The notes under the pieces: generated by a model
Seen by the model: only the letters and a program-made list of their open reading frames with translations
What the model was told of the DNA's origin: nothing
The model's database searches: none
Shown here: positions 58,024 to 64,000 of the stretch, one piece after another
Position numbering within the stretch: position 1 is the first letter of the stretch
Layout: the number at the start of each line of letters is the position of its first letter
Assembly (NCBI RefSeq): GCF_017377575.1
Contig: NZ_JAFREM010000017.1
Location: forward strand, 1-64,000
Length of the DNA stretch: 64,000 nt
Reading direction: 5' to 3'
Origin: Candidatus Enterococcus moelleringii
GTDB taxonomy: Bacteria > Bacillota > Bacilli > Lactobacillales > Enterococcaceae
Made by a program: the position numbers and the translations under genes

Positions 58024-60237
58024 ATGGCAAAAGATATAGAATTAACAGGACCCGATGTGATTGAGCTGGTTTCCGGCTACATGAGCGAGGAGCATACCGC
58101 CTTTGTAAAAAAGGCCTACGAATATGCTTTCGAAGCTCATAAAGAACAAATTCGGAAATCTGGCGAGCCCTACATTATCCATCCAATTCAAGTAGCAGGA
58201 ATCTTAGCGGATTTACATATGGATCCTCACACCGTGGCGACGGGTTTTTTACACGACGTGGTGGAGGACACCGAAGTAACACTAGCTGATCTGCAGGAAG
58301 AATTTGGCTCAGATGTCGCTTCGTTAGTCGATGGTGTTACCAAATTAGGGAAAATTAAATACAAGTCCCATGAAGAACAGTTAGCAGAAAATCACCGGAA
58401 AATGCTATTGGCGATGGCCCAAGATTTGCGGGTAATCATGGTAAAACTAGCCGATAGACTGCATAATATGCGAACGTTGCGCTATTTACGAGACGACAAG
58501 CAACGTCGAATTGCCCGAGAAACTTTAGAGATTTATGCGCCTTTAGCAGATCGCTTAGGGATGAGCCGGATCAAATGGGAGCTGGAAGATACTGCTCTGC
58601 GCTATTTGAATCCGAAGCAATATTACCGCATCGTTCATTTGATGCAAAGCAAGCGGGAAGAACGGGAAGCTTACGTCAAAGAAACCGTCGAAGAAATCAA
58701 AGAAGCCACCCAGGAGTTAGACATTATCGGCGATATTTATGGCCGGCCGAAGCATATCTATTCCATCTACCGTAAAATGCGAGATCAGAAGAAGCAATTT
58801 GATGAAATTTATGACTTGTTAGCCATTCGCGTAATTGTTGATTCAATTAAGGACTGTTACGCCGTATTAGGAGCCATTCATACCAAATGGAAACCAATGC
58901 CAGGACGTTTCAAGGATTACATTGCGATGCCGAAAGCCAACATGTATCAGTCATTGCACACCACCATTATTGGACCAAGCGGCAATCCAGTCGAAGTGCA
59001 GATTCGTACCCACGAAATGCATCAAATCGCTGAATTCGGGGTTGCGGCTCACTGGGCCTACAAAGAAGGCAAAACTGAGAAATTGGATGCTGAAGCTGAC
59101 AGTAAGCAGCTGGACTGGTTCCGGGAAATTTTGGAGCTGCAGGATGAAAGCTACGATGCTTCTGAATTTATGGAAAGCGTGAAAGGCGACATTTTCAGCG
59201 ACAAGGTTTACGTATTCACGCCAAAAGGTGATGTAACCGAGCTTCCAAAAGGTTCAGGTCCATTAGATTTTGCCTTCAGTATTCATACCGATGTCGGCAA
59301 CAAAACTACCGGTGCCAAAGTAAACGGCAAAATGGTGCAATTAGACTATAAGCTGAAAAACGGCGATATTATTGAAATCATGACTTCACCGAATTCCTTC
59401 GGTCCAAGTCGCGACTGGCTGAGTATGGTAAAAACCAGCAAAGCCCGCAATAAGATCAAACGCTTCTTTAAGACTCAGGATCGCGACGAAAATATCGCGA
59501 AAGGGCACGAAGCCGTGGTCAAGTGCTTGAACGATATGGGCTTTACACCAAAAGAAGTTTTAACCAAGGATAAATTGCAGAAAACCTTAGACAAATTAAA
59601 CTTCCACAGTGAAGATGATTTGTATGCATCAATTGGCTTCGGGGAATTAAGTGCACTGACCTTCTCTAACCGTTTGACGGAAAAAGAACGCCGCGAACAA
59701 ATGAAGCAGAAGAAACAAGATGCGGTTGATGAATTAGTTAACCAGCCGCAGAAGAAAGAAGCAGAGAAAATCAAGATTCGTCATGAAGGCGGCATTGTGA
59801 TTCAAGGGATTGACAATCTGCTGATTCGGATCAGTCATTGCTGTAACCCGGTGCCGGGGGATCAAATCGTTGGTTACATCACCAAAGGCCGGGGAGTTTC
59901 AATTCACCGAAGTGATTGCCCAAATATTACTAATCAAAAGAGTATTCAAGAACGCCTGATCGAAGTCGAATGGGAAGATACCTCCAATATCAGCCAGGAT
60001 TATAATGCGGACTTGGAAATTTACGGCTTTAATCGTGATGGCCTGTTAAATGATGTGTTGAATATTGTCAGCGGCATGACCAAGCAATTGGTCAGCGTCG
60101 AAGCCAAGCCGACTAAGGATAAAATGGCGATGATTCGCTTAACGATCAAGATTCAAAATCTAAGCCATTTATATTCGATTGTTGATAAGATCAAATCGGT
60201 CCCAGATGTTTACAGTGTCAAACGGACCAAAGGATAG
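58024..60237 (+). CDS. rel: bifunctional (p)ppGpp synthetase/hydrolase Rel
   Basis: 737 residues in the full long-Rel layout: HD hydrolase ([34 protein letters not shown], with His-Asp intact), synthetase ([45 protein letters not shown]), TGS ([30 protein letters not shown]), zinc-finger region HCCNPVPGD, and ACT. Both catalytic halves look active. Makes and removes (p)ppGpp in the stringent response, associated with ribosomes. Overlaps nothing; dtd starts ten bases later. Confidence 0.96.
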   Translation: MAKDIELTGPDVIELVSGYMSEEHTAFVKKAYEYAFEAHKEQIRKSGEPYIIHPIQVAGILADLHMDPHTVATGFLHDVVEDTEVTLADLQEEFGSDVASLVDGVTKLGKIKYKSHEEQLAENHRKMLLAMAQDLRVIMVKLADRLHNMRTLRYLRDDKQRRIARETLEIYAPLADRLGMSRIKWELEDTALRYLNPKQYYRIVHLMQSKREEREAYVKETVEEIKEATQELDIIGDIYGRPKHIYSIYRKMRDQKKQFDEIYDLLAIRVIVDSIKDCYAVLGAIHTKWKPMPGRFKDYIAMPKANMYQSLHTTIIGPSGNPVEVQIRTHEMHQIAEFGVAAHWAYKEGKTEKLDAEADSKQLDWFREILELQDESYDASEFMESVKGDIFSDKVYVFTPKGDVTELPKGSGPLDFAFSIHTDVGNKTTGAKVNGKMVQLDYKLKNGDIIEIMTSPNSFGPSRDWLSMVKTSKARNKIKRFFKTQDRDENIAKGHEAVVKCLNDMGFTPKEVLTKDKLQKTLDKLNFHSEDDLYASIGFGELSALTFSNRLTEKERREQMKQKKQDAVDELVNQPQKKEAEKIKIRHEGGIVIQGIDNLLIRISHCCNPVPGDQIVGYITKGRGVSIHRSDCPNITNQKSIQERLIEVEWEDTSNISQDYNADLEIYGFNRDGLLNDVLNIVSGMTKQLVSVEAKPTKDKMAMIRLTIKIQNLSHLYSIVDKIKSVPDVYSVKRTKG

Positions 60238-60247
60238 GAGACCAAAC

Positions 60248-60694
60248 ATGCGAGCAGTGATTCAGCGAGTAAGTCAAGCATCGGTAACAATTGATGAACA
60301 GGTTATAGGCAAAATCGATAAAGGCTATATGATTCTGTTGGGCATTCATGAAGAAGACACCCAAGAGGATGCTGATTATTTGATTCGTAAAATTCCTTTG
60401 CTGCGGATATTTGAAGATGCCGATGGCAAGATGAATCAAAACATTCAAGACGTCGGAGGCAGTATTCTAAGTGTCTCGCAATTTACTTTGTATGCAGACA
60501 CCAAAAAAGGCAACCGCCCCAGCTTCATTAAAGCTGCCCGGCCAGAAACAGCGATTCCGCTGTACGAGTACTTTAACGAAGGGCTCCGCCAACAAGGTTT
60601 AGTAGTAGAAACCGGCGAGTTCGGCGGCGATATGGATGTAGCCCTAGTCAATGACGGGCCAGTAACGATTATTTTTGATACGAGAGACAAGTAG
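60248..60694 (+). CDS. dtd: D-aminoacyl-tRNA deacylase
   Basis: 148 residues from ATG 60248 (GGAGACC upstream). Motifs [15 protein letters not shown] (SQFT) and [14 protein letters not shown] (NxGPVT) are the two cross-subunit motifs that make the proofreading site. Removes D-amino acids from tRNA. Second gene after rel, as in most Firmicutes. Confidence 0.95.
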   Translation: MRAVIQRVSQASVTIDEQVIGKIDKGYMILLGIHEEDTQEDADYLIRKIPLLRIFEDADGKMNQNIQDVGGSILSVSQFTLYADTKKGNRPSFIKAARPETAIPLYEYFNEGLRQQGLVVETGEFGGDMDVALVNDGPVTIIFDTRDK

Positions 60695-60697
60695 AAT

Positions 60698-60736
60698 CTT
60701 TGAGGAGCACAACAGAGTGCTCCTTAAAGGTTTTTT
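60698..60736 (+). terminator. rho-independent terminator of rel-dtd
   Basis: CTTTGAGGAGCAC (60698-60710) pairs with GTGCTCCTTAAAG (60717-60729; one mismatch), then GG and six T residues. Confidence 0.9.
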
Positions 60737-60832
60737 GTTTATGCTCACGGAGTGTGCGCAAAAGTTGAAGCTTATTGAAAATTAAGCGAATCTATTCATC
60801 TATTCAAGGATAATCAGCTGACAATTAATCCT

Positions 60833-60868
60833 AGACCCGAACTTTCTCCAAGGTTTCGGGTCTTTTTT
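60833..60868 (+). terminator. second terminator ahead of fumC
   Basis: AGACCCGAA (60833-60841) pairs with TTCGGGTCT (60855-60863), then six T residues. About 100 bases after the rel-dtd terminator with no gene between, so it probably ends a small RNA or acts as a leader attenuator for fumC. Confidence 0.75.
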
Positions 60869-60934
60869 GTCAGGAAAACTACCAAAAGGGAAGAAAATAG
60901 GTGATAATTGAAAAAAAGCCAAAGGAGTAATGCT

Positions 60935-62305
60935 ATGCAGACGAGAATAGAAAGAGATTCAATGGGCGAAATTGAGGTACCGATTGATGCATTATGGGGT
61001 GCGCAGACGGAGCGCAGCCGTCAAAATTTTAAAATCGGTGGAGAAAAATTGCCACCGGAATTACTGGAAGCATTAGTGATTGTGAAAAAGACGGCGGCAA
61101 CCGCAAACCAAGTAACGGGGAAATTATCAAATGAAAAAGCGGAAGCGATTAAAACGGCTGCTGATCAATTGCTGCGGGAAAAACGCTGGGATGCTTTTCC
61201 ATTAGTGGTTTGGCAAACAGGCAGCGGTACACAAAGCAACATGAATGCCAATGAAGTAATTGCTCATTTGGCGAGTGACAGCACGTTGAAGGTTCACCCG
61301 AATGATGATGTGAACATGTCTCAAAGTACCAATGATGTCTTTCCAACAGCGATTCATTTGGCGGGCACGTTAGCGATTGAGAAGCATCTGCTGCCAATGA
61401 TCGAAAAAACAGTCGCTGTGCTGAAAGATCTGGAAGAAGCGAATCGTGAAGTCATCAAAATCGGCCGGACGCATTTGCAGGATGCAACACCTGTTACCTT
61501 CGCCCAAGAAATCAGCGGCTGGCGGGTAGGTCTGGAGCGTAACCGCCAAATGCTGATTGACAGCTTGGCTGAGTTGAAGCAATTGGCCATCGGCGGGACA
61601 GCGGTAGGTACTGGATTGAATGCGTCACTAGCTTATGAAGAAGCGTTTATTGGCGCTTTGCATGTAGAAACTGGGATTCATTTTATCAGTGCAGAAAACA
61701 AGTTCCATGCTTTAGCTAATCGTGATGCGGTAGTGTTTACCAGTGGTGCCTTGAAAGCGTTAGCGGCCAATTGTATGAAAATGGCTAATGATGTTCGCTG
61801 GCTGGCCAGCGGCCCCCGCAGCGGGCTTGGAGAAATCTCAATTCCGGCCAATGAACCTGGCAGTTCCATTATGCCTGGCAAAATTAACCCAACCCAGTGT
61901 GAAGCCTTGTCCATGGTAGCAGTGCAAGTAATGGGGAACGATACAGCCATTGGGATCGCAGCTTCACAAGGGAATTTTGAATTAAATGTCTATTTACCAG
62001 TGATCGCTTTTGATCTTCTGCAAAGTATTCGTCTGCTTGGCGATGCATTAGAGTCCTTTACTGACCATTGTTTAGCGGGAATTACTGTTAACAAGGAACG
62101 GATGGCAGAATTACTATCTAGTTCATTGATGCTGGTAACGGCTTTAAATAGCCACATTGGTTATGACAAAGGGGCAGAAATTGCCAAGAAGGCTTTTAAT
62201 GAAGGAACGACCTTGAAGGAAGCAGCTTTGACGCTTGGTTATGTAACCGAGGAAGAGTATGACCAATGGGTACGTCCGGAAAAAATGATTGGGGAGAAAA
62301 ATTAA
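60935..62305 (+). CDS. fumC: fumarate hydratase class II
   Basis: 456 residues from ATG 60935 (AAAGGAG upstream; an in-frame start at 60908 lacks a site). Motifs [47 protein letters not shown] and [23 protein letters not shown] and THLQDA(T)P are the fumarase forms, in contrast to the aspartase at 38214. Interconverts fumarate and malate. Its stop overlaps the start of the malic-enzyme gene (TAATG). Confidence 0.93.
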   Translation: MQTRIERDSMGEIEVPIDALWGAQTERSRQNFKIGGEKLPPELLEALVIVKKTAATANQVTGKLSNEKAEAIKTAADQLLREKRWDAFPLVVWQTGSGTQSNMNANEVIAHLASDSTLKVHPNDDVNMSQSTNDVFPTAIHLAGTLAIEKHLLPMIEKTVAVLKDLEEANREVIKIGRTHLQDATPVTFAQEISGWRVGLERNRQMLIDSLAELKQLAIGGTAVGTGLNASLAYEEAFIGALHVETGIHFISAENKFHALANRDAVVFTSGALKALAANCMKMANDVRWLASGPRSGLGEISIPANEPGSSIMPGKINPTQCEALSMVAVQVMGNDTAIGIAASQGNFELNVYLPVIAFDLLQSIRLLGDALESFTDHCLAGITVNKERMAELLSSSLMLVTALNSHIGYDKGAEIAKKAFNEGTTLKEAALTLGYVTEEEYDQWVRPEKMIGEKN

Positions 62306-63474
62306 TGAATATCTACGAAGAAGCCTTAGAAGCACACAAACAATGGCGTGGGAAAATCGGAGTAGCGGGAAAAGCCAAAGTAGTCGATCGTCATGATTTG
62401 TCTTTGGCCTATACGCCTGGTGTAGCGGAACCTTGTCGTGAAATTCAAAAGGATGTCAGTAAAGCCTATGACTATACTTGGAAAGGCAACACGGTCGCGG
62501 TCGTAACTGATGGAACAGCAGTGTTAGGCTTGGGAGATATTGGTCCAGAAGCAGCTTTGCCAGTTATGGAAGGCAAAGCGTTGCTGTTTAAGGAATTCGC
62601 GGACATTGATGCAGTGCCGATTTGCTTGGATACGAAAGATCCCCAAGAAATTATTCAGATCGTTAAAGCCATAGCTCCAACTTTTGGCGGGATTAACTTG
62701 GAAGACATTAGTGCGCCCCGTTGCGTCGAAATTGAGCGAGCGTTGATTGAAACTTTGGATATTCCAGTTTTCCATGATGATCAGCATGGAACTGCGGTTA
62801 CCGTAACAGCAGCCTTGATTAATGCTTTGAAGATTGTTAAGAAGCAACCGGAAGACTTAAAAGTAGTCGTTTCGGGAACTGGTGCAGCGGGCAGTGCAAT
62901 TATTCATATGTTGGTTCATTTCGGTATTAAACACGTTACTGCCTTCAATAAATTTGGCTCTTTACATGAAGAAATGAAGGATGCCACCTTTGTGGAAAAG
63001 GAAATCTTAGAGCTGATTCAGCCTAAGAATTTCACTGGAACCATGGCGGAAGCCTTTGAAGGAGCAGATGTTTTCATTGGTGTATCTGCACCTAAGTTAG
63101 TCACTAAAGAAATGGTAGCTTCCATGAATCAAGGCAGCATTGTCTTTTCGATGGCGAATCCCGAGCCGGAAATTATGTACGAAGATGCGTTAGCTGGCGG
63201 AGCAGCGATTGTTGGGACAGGCCGTTCTGATTTTCCGAATCAAATCAACAACGTTTTAGCCTTCCCGGGAATCTTCCGAGGAGCCTTCGTTGCCGAAGCG
63301 AAAAAGATTACCCCGAACATGCAATTGGCTGCGGCTCATGCGATTGCTGACTCAATTGCAGAAGAGCGTTTAACCAGTGATTTCATCATTCCGTCGGTCT
63401 TTGATAAGCAGGTGGTTGAAGCGATTACTTTGAAGGTATCCGAGGCGGCTGTAAAAGATGGTGTAACACGTTAG
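62305..63474 (+). CDS. NAD(P)-dependent malic enzyme (oxaloacetate-decarboxylating)
   Basis: 389 residues from ATG 62305, within the fumC stop. N-terminal malic domain ([52 protein letters not shown] with metal-binding Glu/Asp, [23 protein letters not shown]) and a Rossmann domain ([12 protein letters not shown]). The short bacterial form without a PTA domain. Turns malate into pyruvate, CO2 and NAD(P)H. Operon with fumC gives fumarate to pyruvate. Confidence 0.92.
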   Translation: MNIYEEALEAHKQWRGKIGVAGKAKVVDRHDLSLAYTPGVAEPCREIQKDVSKAYDYTWKGNTVAVVTDGTAVLGLGDIGPEAALPVMEGKALLFKEFADIDAVPICLDTKDPQEIIQIVKAIAPTFGGINLEDISAPRCVEIERALIETLDIPVFHDDQHGTAVTVTAALINALKIVKKQPEDLKVVVSGTGAAGSAIIHMLVHFGIKHVTAFNKFGSLHEEMKDATFVEKEILELIQPKNFTGTMAEAFEGADVFIGVSAPKLVTKEMVASMNQGSIVFSMANPEPEIMYEDALAGGAAIVGTGRSDFPNQINNVLAFPGIFRGAFVAEAKKITPNMQLAAAHAIADSIAEERLTSDFIIPSVFDKQVVEAITLKVSEAAVKDGVTR

Positions 63475-63520
63475 TAACAGTAAAAACCTCCTACTGTAAA
63501 TAGAAGTTGTGGTATACTAG

Positions 63521-64000
<480 letters not shown>

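Overview
The window looks like a chromosomal segment of a low-GC Gram-positive bacterium of the Lactobacillales, most likely Enterococcus or a close relative. The grounds are the gene content and order (rarA, alkyladenine glycosylase, DUF3013, prmA, rsmE, rel, dtd; nudF, tail-anchored protein, MTA/SAH nucleosidase; yhaO-yhaN-yhaM), strong GGAGG ribosome binding sites and TTGACA/TATAAT promoters. The species call is inference; no rRNA or tRNA gene is present to fix it.

Layout. 1-10 kb: GNAT acetyltransferase, DUF805 membrane protein with an acidic tail, an ABC pair whose ATPase carries an in-frame stop, a 400-residue orphan, GyrI-domain proteins with a frameshifted AraC regulator and a MerR regulator, a Fic protein, and a MarR/flavodoxin/FMN-binding operon. 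10.3-15.1 kb: yhaO-yhaN-yhaM nuclease operon. 15.2-16.6 kb: an IS110-family element with a candidate bridge RNA upstream of its recombinase. 16.8-20.8 kb: an accessory island of very small proteins framed by a short imperfect direct repeat. It holds two promoters with the same CTACCGGTAG palindrome, a candidate type I toxin with a convergent antisense promoter, and a TetR-controlled operon ending in five tandem related membrane peptides. Three of the five sit in exact 157-bp units.

20.9-24.1 kb: ABC transporter plus NarL-type two-component system. 24.1-26.3 kb: DUF1576 membrane protein and DeoR regulator. 26.5-31 kb: an AgrC/AgrA-like LytTR two-component system without agrB/agrD. It diverges from a small secreted-protein gene preceded by a LytTR-type direct repeat; a second such repeat lies at 30.6 kb before a decayed copy of the same gene. 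XRE and DUF2975 genes lie between. 31-46 kb: P-type ATPase, phosphohexomutase, BceRS-like two-component system, sugar transporter, aspartase with Lrp regulator, class III aminotransferase, polar amino-acid ABC transporter, and a MerR-controlled ABC exporter.

46-64 kb: toxin-antitoxin-like pair, xpaC-telA, then mostly housekeeping genes: nudF, mtnN, a nicotinamidase-like gene, two fluC genes, usp, 6S RNA, rarA, prmA, rsmE, rel, dtd, fumC, malic enzyme and the start of metG. Aspartase, fumarase and malic enzyme together can turn aspartate into fumarate, malate and pyruvate.

The best candidates for undescribed biology are the TetR-controlled tandem peptide array (19.6-20.7 kb), the CTACCGGTAG/type I toxin cluster (17.6-18.65 kb), and the LytTR system with its live and dead secreted-peptide targets (26.5-30.8 kb). 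All functions rest on reading the sequence and on recalled family features; no searches were run.
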